DNA of 64,000 bases from a virus: positions 1 to 64,000 of the IMG/VR virus record IMGVR_UViG_3300025889_000075. One strand, written 5' to 3'. The notes below the pieces were generated by a model that saw only the letters and a program-made list of their open reading frames with translations, was not told the DNA's origin and did no database searches. This document shows, one piece after another, positions 48,620-60,200 of the stretch; positions within the stretch are counted from its first letter, which is position 1, and each line of letters begins with the position of its first letter. Both the position numbers and the translations under genes were made by a program.

Positions 48620-51600
48620 ATGCCTACAAATTATAATAAGAATTCCTTTTCATCAACCTACAAGGACGATTGGGCAAAGGAACGAGGTTATCATAAAGTT
48701 CTCTTTCATGGAGGTAGGGCACTCCAAGCAAGAGAACTTAATCAGATGCAATCCATTATTCAAGCAGAGATTGCTCGCCTTGGATCTAATTTATTCAAAG
48801 ACGGCGCTTTGGTTAATCCTGGTGGCGCTTCAATTAATAACGCTTACGAATATGTAAGATTAAATTCAGCTGGTGGTCAACCAACAGTATCACACATTGG
48901 AAAAACTTTAACGGGCGCAACGAGCGGTGTTAAGGCAACAGTTGTTCAATATGTTGCTCCACTTCCTGGCGGTAATGATCCAGCAACCTTTTATGTACAA
49001 TATACCGATGACGGCAATCAAACAGATACCTACAAAGCAATTCGTTTTACTGAAGGTGAAGTATTAACATCATCTGGTGGCGCTGGTTCAGTTACGGTAG
49101 AAAGTGCTGGCACAGATCCAAGGATTTATCCAGTTGGACCTGGTTGCTCTATTACGACAACAGAAGGTGATTTCTTTATCTCTGGTCATTTTGTTAATGT
49201 TCCTGGTCAGCAATTAATCCTTTCCAAGTATAGTCCAGCATTTACTGGTGAAGTTGGTTTCCGTTTAGTACAAGACATTGTTACAACATCTGACACAACA
49301 GCGTTGTATGATAATCAGGGTGGATCACCAAACCTTTCTTCTCCTGGGGCAGATCGTTATAGAATTCGATTGATTTTAACTAAGAAAGAACATGTAACTT
49401 CTACACAAACGTATGTACATCTCTGCAGTGTTCAAAACGGTCAAATTACTAAAATTGGAACTGGAACAGATTATCATAAGATCAATGACCTTTTAGCGAA
49501 AAGAACTTATGAAGAATCTGGAGACTATACAGTAAAACCATTTAAGATTAATTTTGAATATGTTGACTCAGCAATTACTGATGCATATTCTCTTAACGTT
49601 TCTCCAGGTGTTGCTTATGTTCGTGGTTATAGAGCAGAATCTCCTGGAAACGTAAAACTTTGGATTCCAAAACCAACGACGACTGAAACTGTTACAGACG
49701 AATATGTTCCTCTTTCTTATAGACAATATGTCTTAGTTAATGGAACAGCAGCTGACGGTAATCGTGGGTTACCGAGTTTGTATAGCACAGTCAATTTATA
49801 TGCTGGCGCTGGTGGAACATCTACAGTAATTGGGACTGCAGCAATCAGACAAATTGAAGCGGATGGTGATAATTATCGTTTGCATTTAATTAATTTATCT
49901 GGCGCGAGTTTAACTTCTGGAACTGGTTTCCGTGATGTTCTTAGTGTTGGTACTGGTACAACTGATTACTTTAATGTTGTACAAACAAATAGCGAATCTA
50001 AGATCATCGGCGATAATTATCGTCAATTTGTGTTCCCTCTTCCAAGACAAAGACCTTCAAGTTTTGGTACAGGCAATTCAGGAAACACTGATATTGTTTT
50101 TACAACACAAAGATTATTCTCCGGAACATCAAACGGTTCTGGACAATTGACAGTATCTGTTTCTGCTACTGGTGAATCTTTAACTGATACAACAAGTTGG
50201 ATTGTTTCTAGTGCTGATTCTGCAGTTAGGTCTTATTCTGTTTCAGGAACAAGCACCTCACAAACATTAACCGGATTGCTTCCAACAACAGCGTATGAAG
50301 TTTTGGCATATGTTCAAAAAGGAAATGGATTACAAAAAGATAAGACATTAACTTCTACCACTTCTACTGGAACTATCGCTGCGGATTCAGATCATTATCT
50401 TGGTCAACCAGACGTCTTTGATATTACTTCTATCAAGGACAGCGCAAACGGCGTTGACATTTCTAACAACTTCGTTTTAAATCGTCAGATCTTCGACGCC
50501 TATTACGGTGAAAGTCGTTTAGATAATTTGACCGGATATGCTGGTCCAGTTTATGCTGCGTTCAGATATTTCGCTCGTGGTGGTTCTGGAGACTTCTATT
50601 CAGTCAACTCTTACTCAGGAATCGATTACGGTAAAATCCCGTTCCATAAATTCAGACATATGCCTGATATGAACGCAAGAGATTTTATCGATTTCCGTCC
50701 AGACTATGTTAATGGATCTTACTCTAATACATTTGATCCACCGAAACAAGGAACAAATATTCTTTCTCCAGTAAGTTATTATCTGCCACGCGCTGATAAA
50801 CTTGTACTTGGTACTGATGGTATTCTTCAATATATTCGTGGTATTCCTGCTAAGGTGCCGTCATTTAAAAAGACGCCAGATGAATCTTTAGAACTTTATA
50901 AGATCATCATGAATGGTAATACCGTAAGCACGAAGGACATGAAAGTTACTCCAATCGAGCATAAGCATTATACCATGAAGGATATTAATGCGATTGAAAA
51001 GAAACTCGATCGTTTGGAAGAAGTTGTTTCTTTAAGTCTTCTTGAAGTTGAAACTAAAAACTTAAACATTCTTGATGGTTCAGGTAATGTTCGTACTAAG
51101 TCAGGTTTCTTTGTAGATAACTTTAGCGATCATGCATTATCTGATACTCGTTCACCAGAATACAGAGCAGCAATTGATCCGATTTCTAAACTTGTACGTC
51201 CTTCATTTAATCGTGAAAATATTCGTTTAATTAAAAACTCAGGACAATCTCGCGGAATTAAGTTTATTGGCGACGTTGCTATTTTGGATTATAACCAGAT
51301 TCTTTGGAACGAAGGTTCTAATGAAATAGCGTCACAATCTGAACCAGTTAATCCATTTATTGTTCCAAATTTCACAGGACAATTAACATTATCTCCTGCT
51401 TCTGATGATTGGAAAGTAACCGAGTTTGAACCAGACAAAGTTATCGATGGTGGTACAAGACTTGATCAAGTTGAAGCAACGGTTTGGAACGAAGAAGAAT
51501 GGGGATGGGCAGGTACTCCAGTTGATGAGTATGATGTTGGTGCTGAACTTTCTCGCACCACAACAGGGACTTCAGTTGGTGATCCAGCTGTAATTGCTGA

Positions 51601-54466
51601 AGCATACAATGTTCCTTATACTCAGGTATTCGGTGACACTTACTGGGGTTCAAATGCTCTAACAGTAACTGCTACAACCACTACAACTACTCAAACGGTT
51701 CAGCGTGTTGTTAGTAACGAGACGATCAAAGAAGTAGTTGGTAATCGTGTTGTACAAACAGCATTTATTCCTTGGATGCGATCTCGTAAAGTTTACTTCA
51801 AGGCAGAAGGTTTGCGTCCAAATACTCAAATGTATGCATACTTTGATGAAAGATCAGTTGCTAATTGGGTAAGAACAGAAAGTTCTTTTGTTAACTATTC
51901 TGATACGACTGGCGATACCAATGATGTTAATGATCATGCTAATCTAACAGAGCATCCGGATGGTAAGACTACATTGTTTACTGACTCAAAGGGCGCGTTG
52001 ATCGGTTCATTCTTTATTCCTTGTAAGAGAATTGGTTCTGCTGCTGGTACGCCTTATAAGAATGACAATTCACCTGATTATCTTAGCGGAAATGCATTCA
52101 AGTCAGGAAATCGTTTATTCAAATTATTAGATACGCCTGTTAACAGTGCTAATAATGCATTATCTAAAGCACAAGCAATGTATTTTTCTTGGGGTACAGT
52201 TGAAACAAGACAAAGAGATATTCTATCAACTCGTGTAGTTGAGTATGTTGAATATGAAGAAACTACTGAAAATACTGTAACAAATACCAGTTATACCTAT
52301 GGATCAACAACAATCGACAATCTTTATGTTGAACCAGATCAAGGGATTAATTCTGGGATTGTAGATGTTGATCAAGGTGGTATCTATATTGGTAGTATCG
52401 AAGCAGGAGATTTTGGTTCTGTTTATGTTAGTACAAATGCTAACATTAGTTCTCAAGTAGATTTTGCTGCGATTGACGCGTCATATGTTAATTCAACAAC
52501 ACCTACTTCTGTTGAAGATCCAGTACAACCTGCAATCTTATCTGACGGTTATCTCGACGCAAACAGTCAAGACGGCGTTGATCCGATTGCTAGTGCTTCT
52601 TCTTATACAACTACAGTTTCCACTAATGATCTACTTATTGGCGCTAATACAGCAGTTCTGACTAATGCTGGCACCAGCTGGACTTCTGGTGGAACAAACA
52701 ATACTACAAATGATGGTTTGCAAACACCAACAACATATCAAAGCACGAACCCATCAACATCAACTCTTGTTGCTGCCTCTGCTTCTAGTGCTGACGCGAA
52801 TCAAAACTATCCTGCTTATTATACTGGATTTGATCAACTTCCACCGCAAAAGGTTGTTACTCAAGAAACTCCTGGATCGAGTGGAAGACTTGCGTATGTA
52901 GATCCTGTCGCACAAACTTTCTTGGTAACTCAACCTGAAGGTATGTTTTTAACTAAAGCAGATCTTTTCTTTGAAACAGTAGACGCAAGTATTCCAGTTA
53001 GGATTGAGATTAGACCAACTGTTAACGGCGTGCCCGATTCAATTCGAGTAGTTCCAGGAAGTCGTGTTACGGTTGCTGGAGCAGACGCAATTGGTATTGC
53101 TAGTGTTGTTTCTAATCCTACAATGGCTGATGTTTTGGCAAGACCAACAACGTTCACGTTTGAAGAACCGATTTATCTTGCTGGTAACACTGAGTATGCA
53201 ATAGTAGTAATTGCACCAAATACGATTAAATACAGAGTTTATGTTTCTGAAATGGAAAAATACGTTTTGGGATCAAACGAAAAACGTTGTATGAATTCAC
53301 AACTCGGGTCTTTCTTTAAGTCTCAAAACTCTATGCTTTGGGAACCATCACAAAGACTCGATATGTGCTATCGTTTATATCGCGCGAACTTCATTAAGGA
53401 CGGTCAACTCAGACTAGAAAACGCAGCAGTAGAAAGAAAGTTGTTGAGAAACAACCCAATTGAATTTACTTCTGGTAGTGCTGTAGTTAGAGTTAATCAT
53501 TCTTATCATGGTTTTATAGCAGGTGATACTGTCAATCTTGCTGGTCTTGATTCAGCAACTTCTTATGGCGGTATTACTGGCGCAAATATTATGGGCAACC
53601 GAACGATTGTAAAAGTTGATCATACGGGTTATACTTTTACTGCAGGTGGAACGGCGAATAGAACTACGATTAGTGGCGGTGAAACAGTTACTGCTACAAG
53701 AAATATGCAGTTTACTCAATGTACACCAAATGTAGATAATATTGTACCTCAAGCAACTTCATTAACAGTTGATGCTAGGTTTACCACTGGTAGATCAATG
53801 GCTGGTGCTGAGACAAGATTCTCCAAAGGGGTTTTTGCTAGAGTTCCTACAAAACTCGCTCGAGTATTTGATAATCCACACATGATTGCAAATGCTGCTC
53901 TAGAATCTTCTAATTTATCTGGTGCCAAATCAGCAGACCTTAATGTCAACTTTAAGACAAACAGTTCTTTCGTTTCTCCTGTGGTTGATCTTCAGAGAAC
54001 TTCTTTGACTGTTGTTCAAAACATGATTGATAATCAGGTGTCTTCTAGTGCTTCGGCGGGAGAAAATGTTCCGATTAATTATATCGCAGAAACTGATGCC
54101 AAGAGAGGATCTTCTCCAGCGAAACATGTTACAAAACCTGTAACACTTGTTGAAGATGCTACTGGTATTAAAACATTGTTAACTGCTAACGTTCCTCCTT
54201 CTGCTAGTTTTGAGGTTTACTATAGAACTACATTAGCAAACGGAACACCGATTGAAGACGTTGCTTGGACTTTACAGGCATCTGAGAATACATTACCAAA
54301 AGATACCAACCCAGATACGTTTAGAGAATATGAATATCTAATGGGTGGTACTGGCGGTACTTTGGCACCGTTTAATCAGTTCCAATTGAAGATTGTTATG
54401 AAGTCTTCTAATAACTGTAGAGTGCCAAAGATTCGTGACTTACGTGCTATTGCTATGGTGGATTAA
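48620..54466 (+). CDS. Giant virion protein with DUF4815-type N-terminus
   Basis: 1948 residues, 5.8 kb. The N-terminus (KDDWAKERGYHKVLFHGGRA, LQARELNQMQSIIQAEIARL) is the DUF4815 domain of T4-like structural proteins. The middle contains Ser/Thr-rich beta segments, a fibronectin-like part (SYSVSGTSTSQTLTGLLP near 535), a region matching T4 gp10-type connectors (RSRKVYFKAEGLRPNTQMYA) and a C-terminal beta domain. Likely a long baseplate-to-fibre protein. Starts 9 nt after gp8. Confidence 0.75.
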   Translation: MPTNYNKNSFSSTYKDDWAKERGYHKVLFHGGRALQARELNQMQSIIQAEIARLGSNLFKDGALVNPGGASINNAYEYVRLNSAGGQPTVSHIGKTLTGATSGVKATVVQYVAPLPGGNDPATFYVQYTDDGNQTDTYKAIRFTEGEVLTSSGGAGSVTVESAGTDPRIYPVGPGCSITTTEGDFFISGHFVNVPGQQLILSKYSPAFTGEVGFRLVQDIVTTSDTTALYDNQGGSPNLSSPGADRYRIRLILTKKEHVTSTQTYVHLCSVQNGQITKIGTGTDYHKINDLLAKRTYEESGDYTVKPFKINFEYVDSAITDAYSLNVSPGVAYVRGYRAESPGNVKLWIPKPTTTETVTDEYVPLSYRQYVLVNGTAADGNRGLPSLYSTVNLYAGAGGTSTVIGTAAIRQIEADGDNYRLHLINLSGASLTSGTGFRDVLSVGTGTTDYFNVVQTNSESKIIGDNYRQFVFPLPRQRPSSFGTGNSGNTDIVFTTQRLFSGTSNGSGQLTVSVSATGESLTDTTSWIVSSADSAVRSYSVSGTSTSQTLTGLLPTTAYEVLAYVQKGNGLQKDKTLTSTTSTGTIAADSDHYLGQPDVFDITSIKDSANGVDISNNFVLNRQIFDAYYGESRLDNLTGYAGPVYAAFRYFARGGSGDFYSVNSYSGIDYGKIPFHKFRHMPDMNARDFIDFRPDYVNGSYSNTFDPPKQGTNILSPVSYYLPRADKLVLGTDGILQYIRGIPAKVPSFKKTPDESLELYKIIMNGNTVSTKDMKVTPIEHKHYTMKDINAIEKKLDRLEEVVSLSLLEVETKNLNILDGSGNVRTKSGFFVDNFSDHALSDTRSPEYRAAIDPISKLVRPSFNRENIRLIKNSGQSRGIKFIGDVAILDYNQILWNEGSNEIASQSEPVNPFIVPNFTGQLTLSPASDDWKVTEFEPDKVIDGGTRLDQVEATVWNEEEWGWAGTPVDEYDVGAELSRTTTGTSVGDPAVIAEAYNVPYTQVFGDTYWGSNALTVTATTTTTTQTVQRVVSNETIKEVVGNRVVQTAFIPWMRSRKVYFKAEGLRPNTQMYAYFDERSVANWVRTESSFVNYSDTTGDTNDVNDHANLTEHPDGKTTLFTDSKGALIGSFFIPCKRIGSAAGTPYKNDNSPDYLSGNAFKSGNRLFKLLDTPVNSANNALSKAQAMYFSWGTVETRQRDILSTRVVEYVEYEETTENTVTNTSYTYGSTTIDNLYVEPDQGINSGIVDVDQGGIYIGSIEAGDFGSVYVSTNANISSQVDFAAIDASYVNSTTPTSVEDPVQPAILSDGYLDANSQDGVDPIASASSYTTTVSTNDLLIGANTAVLTNAGTSWTSGGTNNTTNDGLQTPTTYQSTNPSTSTLVAASASSADANQNYPAYYTGFDQLPPQKVVTQETPGSSGRLAYVDPVAQTFLVTQPEGMFLTKADLFFETVDASIPVRIEIRPTVNGVPDSIRVVPGSRVTVAGADAIGIASVVSNPTMADVLARPTTFTFEEPIYLAGNTEYAIVVIAPNTIKYRVYVSEMEKYVLGSNEKRCMNSQLGSFFKSQNSMLWEPSQRLDMCYRLYRANFIKDGQLRLENAAVERKLLRNNPIEFTSGSAVVRVNHSYHGFIAGDTVNLAGLDSATSYGGITGANIMGNRTIVKVDHTGYTFTAGGTANRTTISGGETVTATRNMQFTQCTPNVDNIVPQATSLTVDARFTTGRSMAGAETRFSKGVFARVPTKLARVFDNPHMIANAALESSNLSGAKSADLNVNFKTNSSFVSPVVDLQRTSLTVVQNMIDNQVSSSASAGENVPINYIAETDAKRGSSPAKHVTKPVTLVEDATGIKTLLTANVPPSASFEVYYRTTLANGTPIEDVAWTLQASENTLPKDTNPDTFREYEYLMGGTGGTLAPFNQFQLKIVMKSSNNCRVPKIRDLRAIAMVD

Positions 54467-54690
54467 TGAAATTACTTAAAATTGAAGACACAACTTCTTT
54501 CGCTAAAGATGCAGAAACGGGTGCAGTAGTCTCTATAAATAGAAATGATGCCGCGCTCGCGCGCGAGCGAAAGGAAAAAAGAAAACTCGAGCAGTTACAA
54601 CAAGAAGAACTCAACGATAAGGTTAAATCGTTAGAAACTAAAGTTGATCTGATTCAAGAAATGTTAACTAAGATATTAGAGAAAGTATAA
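54466..54690 (+). CDS. Small coiled-coil protein between fibre genes
   Basis: 74 residues, overlapping both neighbours by one base. Charged coiled coil: ARERKEKRKLEQLQQEELND and VKSLETKVDLIQEMLTKIL. Could be a fibre trimerisation or assembly chaperone, by analogy with small coiled coils in fibre operons (inference). A GC-rich patch (GCGCTCGCGCGCGAGCG) lies inside it at about 54551. Confidence 0.65.
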   Translation: MKLLKIEDTTSFAKDAETGAVVSINRNDAALARERKEKRKLEQLQQEELNDKVKSLETKVDLIQEMLTKILEKV

Positions 54691-57260
54691 TGGCAGACCC
54701 TTACGGATACGGTAGACCAACAGATGTCGCATTAACTGATAGCATTAATACTTTTCGTAGAAAGGTTAATCAGATCGGCAACGATATTGGTAATAAATTA
54801 CGATTGGATTCTGGTGCAGATCCTCTTTGGGGATATGTTCCATCATTCCATAGTGATTCAGATCTAGTTGGCGCTCTTTTAGAACTTGATTATCGTATTC
54901 GAGAGCAAGACTCTGACCTTTATTTAAGAACAGATGGTGGCGACCTCTTTATCGTTAATGGGAAAAAAGGTAATGCTATCCACATGCAACTCACGTGGGA
55001 TAGTGCTGCTAATACTGTTGAACTCGATTTTCCTCGTCACACAGTTACTGTAGACGCCGCTGGGGATATTATTCTAGACGCAGACAATGGTAACATTATA
55101 TTCAAAGACGGTGGCACAGAGGACTACAAGTTTGCTACGGACGGTACAATCTCTCGTACTGGGGATTTAACAGTAGATGTAACTGGTAATATTGTTTTAG
55201 ACGCTGATGGTGCAAACATCGACTTTAAAGATGGTGGTGTTGCTCGTATCGAATACGGTCTTGGCGCTACTAATACAATAGCAACCACAGGTAATTTAGC
55301 GGAAACAGTTTCCGGAAATCAAACAACAGATGTTGTTGGATCGATTAAGGATTCCGCTGGTACAACGCACACAATTGTTGCTAAAACCGCTATTGCTCAA
55401 ACTTCAGGCACAACGTTTACCCAAACGTCAGGTGGCAATTTCACTACAAATGTTACAGGTAATGTTTTAATTGACGCCAGCGGCGATATCGTTTTAGATG
55501 CTGATGGCGCAGATATTGATTTTAAAGACGGTGGAACTACTCGTTTTGCATATGGTATGGGTGCCACAAATACATTAGACGTTACTGGTAATTTATCTGA
55601 AACTGTTTCGGGGAATCAAACTACAGATGTCACAGGATCAATCAAAGACTCCGCAGGAACGACGCACACAATTGTTGCAGGAACAGCAATTGTTCAGACA
55701 TCAGGTACAACAACTACGCTTACAGTTGGAAGCAACCACACTGTTAGCGTTGGTGGCAATTCTATTTCCACTGTTACTGGGAATTATACTAATGACGTAA
55801 CTGGATCGATTAAAGATTCTGCGGGCACTTCTCATACAACTGTTGCTGGTACTACAATTGCTCAAACTTCTGGGACAACATTCACACAAACTTCTGGCGG
55901 GAATTTCACCACGAATGTTACTGGAGAATATTTGGTTGATGCTTCTGGTGATATTACTTTAGATGCAAATGGTGGCAACATCTATCTGAAGGATGATGTA
56001 ACACAATTTGGCTCTCTCGCAAATACTGGTGGTGGCAATATTATAATTAAATCAGGCACCTCTACTGTTATGACTGGTAGTGGTGAAAACGCCACATTTA
56101 ATAATAATGTTGACATCGACAACGACCTTACTGTAGATCGAGATGCTCAGGTAACTCGTAATTTAAATGTAGATGGTATAACCACGCTTGATAGTACAAC
56201 AATCGATGGTTCCTTACTTGTTAATGATAGTGCATACATTACCGGTAACTTAGATGTTGGTGGAAATGTAACAGTAACAGGAAGCACTGTTCTTAACGGT
56301 CATGTTGATCTTGGTGACGGAATTGGAGATAATATTTCTATCGTAGGTAGAGTTGATACTAGTATTATTCCTGACGCCGACGGTTCATTAGATCTCGGTA
56401 GTTCTTCTTTAGAATGGCGTAATTTGTATATTGATGGAACTGCCAACATAGACTCATTAGTCGCTGACACTGCAGATATTAATGGTGGAACAATTGATGG
56501 AACTTCAATCGGTAGCAGCAGTCGATCAACTGGTTATTTTACTAATGTAGACGCTAATGGAATTACTACTCTTGATTCTACAACTATCGATGGTTCATTA
56601 ACTGTTAATGATAGCGCGTATGTAACTGGTAATCTGAACATTGGCGGTAACGTTGATATTGCTGGTACGCTAACAGTTGATGGCGTAGTTAATTTCAAAG
56701 CTGGAACAAACGGGTCGGTCACTCTCGGTGATGGAAACACAGACAACGTTGTGTTTAATGCTGATGTTAATTCACACATCATACCGAATACAGATAATAC
56801 CTATGATCTAGGTTCTAGCAGTCAAGAATGGCGTAATTTGTATGTTGATGGAATTGCTAACATTGATTCTTTGGTTGCTGATACTGCAGATATAAACGCT
56901 GGAACAATTGATGGAACTTCAATCGGCGCTAGTTCAGCGTCCACCGGTAACTTTACTACACTTAATGCTAGTGGAATTACTACTCTTGATTCTACAACTA
57001 TCGATGGTTCATTAGATCTAAACGGCGCTGCTGATATATCGGGTAATGTTGTTACTGGTGGAACATTAGTAACTGGAACATCATTAACTACTACAGCGAC
57101 TGATCATGCTGCTGCTATTAACGAATTAGATTCTGATATTGGTATAATTGCTAATATGACAACCACTACCAAGTTAAGTGTTATCGCTGCTATCAATGAA
57201 CTAAATAGTAGAATAATAGACGTTTATGACTCTGCTGGCACATTATTGAATCCAGCATAA
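54690..57260 (+). CDS. Repetitive tail-fibre protein
   Basis: 856 residues. Residues 1-110 are a conserved attachment-type head (LTDSINTFRRKVNQIGNDIG). The shaft is made of repeats: SETVSGNQTTDV ... GSIKDSAGT (about residues 205-400), then ITTLDSTTIDGSL ... NDSAYITGNLDVGGNV and SLDLGSSSLEWRNLYIDG (about 490-830), each occurring two or three times with near-identical DNA. The final ELDSDIG ... AAINELNSRI resembles a C-terminal motif repeated in other phage fibres. Confidence 0.75.
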   Translation: MADPYGYGRPTDVALTDSINTFRRKVNQIGNDIGNKLRLDSGADPLWGYVPSFHSDSDLVGALLELDYRIREQDSDLYLRTDGGDLFIVNGKKGNAIHMQLTWDSAANTVELDFPRHTVTVDAAGDIILDADNGNIIFKDGGTEDYKFATDGTISRTGDLTVDVTGNIVLDADGANIDFKDGGVARIEYGLGATNTIATTGNLAETVSGNQTTDVVGSIKDSAGTTHTIVAKTAIAQTSGTTFTQTSGGNFTTNVTGNVLIDASGDIVLDADGADIDFKDGGTTRFAYGMGATNTLDVTGNLSETVSGNQTTDVTGSIKDSAGTTHTIVAGTAIVQTSGTTTTLTVGSNHTVSVGGNSISTVTGNYTNDVTGSIKDSAGTSHTTVAGTTIAQTSGTTFTQTSGGNFTTNVTGEYLVDASGDITLDANGGNIYLKDDVTQFGSLANTGGGNIIIKSGTSTVMTGSGENATFNNNVDIDNDLTVDRDAQVTRNLNVDGITTLDSTTIDGSLLVNDSAYITGNLDVGGNVTVTGSTVLNGHVDLGDGIGDNISIVGRVDTSIIPDADGSLDLGSSSLEWRNLYIDGTANIDSLVADTADINGGTIDGTSIGSSSRSTGYFTNVDANGITTLDSTTIDGSLTVNDSAYVTGNLNIGGNVDIAGTLTVDGVVNFKAGTNGSVTLGDGNTDNVVFNADVNSHIIPNTDNTYDLGSSSQEWRNLYVDGIANIDSLVADTADINAGTIDGTSIGASSASTGNFTTLNASGITTLDSTTIDGSLDLNGAADISGNVVTGGTLVTGTSLTTTATDHAAAINELDSDIGIIANMTTTTKLSVIAAINELNSRIIDVYDSAGTLLNPA

Positions 57261-57273
57261 TTTGGAGTAAATA

Positions 57274-60200
57274 ATGGGTCGAGCATCCACCCCACTCAAA
57301 GTACTGTCGAATGGCGACCTAAGAGCGTTCACTGAAGAAGAAGAACGCTACCTTGCCTATGCAGCAGGTGTTCATGTATCACTGTTAGATAGTGATCAAG
57401 CTGGTGGTATTACTAGAGAACAAGATGGTGTAAATAATTTATCTCTCGGTCCTTTCATTGATTCAAAATACGATCAAGCAGTCGGCGCACATGTTAATCT
57501 TTCAAGTTCAACATCACAATATCCTTATTGGATTAAAGCAGGAACGCTCGACAAAACGAGCGAATCTTTTAGAAATTTAATTTCATGGGATTATTCTCTT
57601 AATGCCATAAAAGAAATGAACAATAACGACTTAACAGTATTAGGTCGTCGACTTTCTAAAACAATAGCACAAAATGAATACCCTGGATCTTATAGGATAG
57701 GATCTTCTAGTCCTGGATCTGATTGGACGATTTATAAACAAAATGCTTTCACTGACACCCGAACAGACGGAACTGCAACAAATTATAATATTTACATAAG
57801 AACAACTGGACAAACGTCTAATCCTCATTCAGGAAGAGTTTTACCCTCCGCGCTTAAACGGTCTTCAGGTGGATCAGGAACGTACCAAGGGTTTGAAAGA
57901 TTTTCTGATCAACAATTAAGTTATACATTGGGAGAAAAGGTAAAAGAACTTATTGCTGGTGGTGATATCGGTACGGTTCTTTTGCGTTCGACTGCTGATG
58001 GTGCTCCTTCATCAGGAACATGGGTTGCAAGAGGTTACGCTACCGATACAAGGCAAGAAGTTGGAGATACAGATTTCGTATCAACAAGTACGCCAACTTA
58101 TGTTGGAAATTTCCAAGCAGAATACCTCGGAGATTTCCAGGCAGAATATGCTTTAGAGGTCACATATGTAACAACCAGTTCAGGTATTATAACTCGAGAA
58201 TACAGTGGCGATTATACTGGTAATTTTGCGGGAGATTATACAACAGAATTTTTGGGTTCTCAGGGATATACTAATGATTTCGTTAGTTCATCAGAAATAT
58301 CATATACAAACGTATTCGTAGCAGATTTCGTTGGTTCAGCAGTAAAAGAGAAAAATGTAACCGAATCATATACTGGTGATTTTCTTGCTGATTTTATAGG
58401 AGATTATTTAGGTTCGACCAATAGAACCTCAGATTATACTGGAGATTTTTCTGGACAATTTACTGGAAATTATCTTGGCGACTTCCTATCATCAACTACT
58501 TTTGCGAGAACACGAACACAAACAGCATTAGAAAATTATACTGGCGATTTCCTTGGGAATTACACAGGATCAATAAATTACCTTGGATCAAATTCTGTTA
58601 GTTATATTGCAGACTATGTTAAAGTTTATATCGGAGATTTTCTATCGTCAGCCAATTTTACTAGCACAAGAGTAACTTATGCAGAAAATGAAGTCATTGA
58701 AGAATATACTGGTGATTTCATTGGTGATTACATAGGATCTATAAATGTTCTAAAAGATAACAGTGTAGGATATATTGCTGATTACATTGGTGATTATATT
58801 GGTGATTTTATAGGATCATTAAATGTTCAGAGAGATACCAGCGTAACTGATGAATCTGTTATGAGTTCAGCCAATATTACAGTACCTAGCGCAAATTATT
58901 TAAATTACGTTGGTGATTACATTGGTTCTGTTGATGATCATCCTTACACTATAACTTACATTGGTGATTTTTTAACGTCAACCGATTATACTAACACAAC
59001 ACAACACGTAACAAGCGTGAATTATATCGGCGCTGGTTCAACACAAGATGATGGAACCAAAGGGTATATTGGTGATTTCATTGGTGATTATATTGGACCG
59101 GATAACAAGTATCATATTAAAACTTTTGTTGAAGGGTACTTGAATTACGTTGGTGATTACATAGGATCAGTCGGTAAATCTTATATTGGAACGCCAAGTA
59201 CAGATTATGCTAACTACATAGGCGATCCTTACGTTGCTAATTTCGTTGGTCAAACTACTTATACTGGGACTAGCTATACTGTATTATCTCCTCAAATAAT
59301 TGGTGTCGGCGCGCAAGTTAATGGCACCGGATGGGGTGATGGATCAACTTACATTAATTCACAAACAGCTCAGTCTTCTATAAGCGTACCAATTCAGCTT
59401 CAAATTGCAATTTCTGGAACTACTAGTCCAGTTGCAGGCGTCCCAGGAAACACATATAAATGTACTTTTAATTCTTCAGCGTCCAGTGGTGTTACTGTCC
59501 TAGGTATGACACCCAACAGTAATATATCACCGAATAGATTTAATACGCTTGATTCATGGACAATCAACGGAAACCAAAGCGTTTATTTTCCTCAAGCGAA
59601 TTCGATTTATACCTTTCCTGGAATATCTTATGTAAACGTTAATATAATACTCAATTCTGAAGGTTCGGGAAAACTTGTTTTAAATGTTACCAATTCTACT
59701 GGTAGTACAATTTATAGAAAATCACAATTAAATACAAATGGAACTGCTCCATCTGTGTATAGTACGCAAAACTATACTCCTGATTTTCAGGCTGATTTAA
59801 CATATACTCCAAATTATTTGGGAACAAGTCAAATTAATTATCTTAATGATTTTGTAGAAGGATATGTACCATATCATAGTCCATTTCTTGGTAGTGCTGT
59901 AGATTATTCAGAACAGGGACCGTATGCACATGCATATACGCCAGATTACATTACTGGATATACTGGTTCTACCAGCGTAGATTATCTTGGATCATTAACT
60001 GTTCAGACAAACAACAGCGTAACATACACATCAGATTATCAAGTTAATTATCTTGGTGATTATACTGGACAGGTGGAGTATACTGGTGATTTCGTGGCGA
60101 ACTATACTGAACCGTTCATTCACAATTACATTGGTGATTTTATAACGTCAACTTCATATGAAAGTATAGCGGAGGAGAATTATATACGTTATGCGAATCC

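Noticed and set aside
54545-54585. GC-rich GCGCTCGCGCGCGAGCG patch as a regulatory palindrome
   Set aside because: It is palindromic but encodes Ala-Leu-Ala-Arg-Glu-Arg in the middle of a coiled coil; no evidence for a separate role beyond coding.
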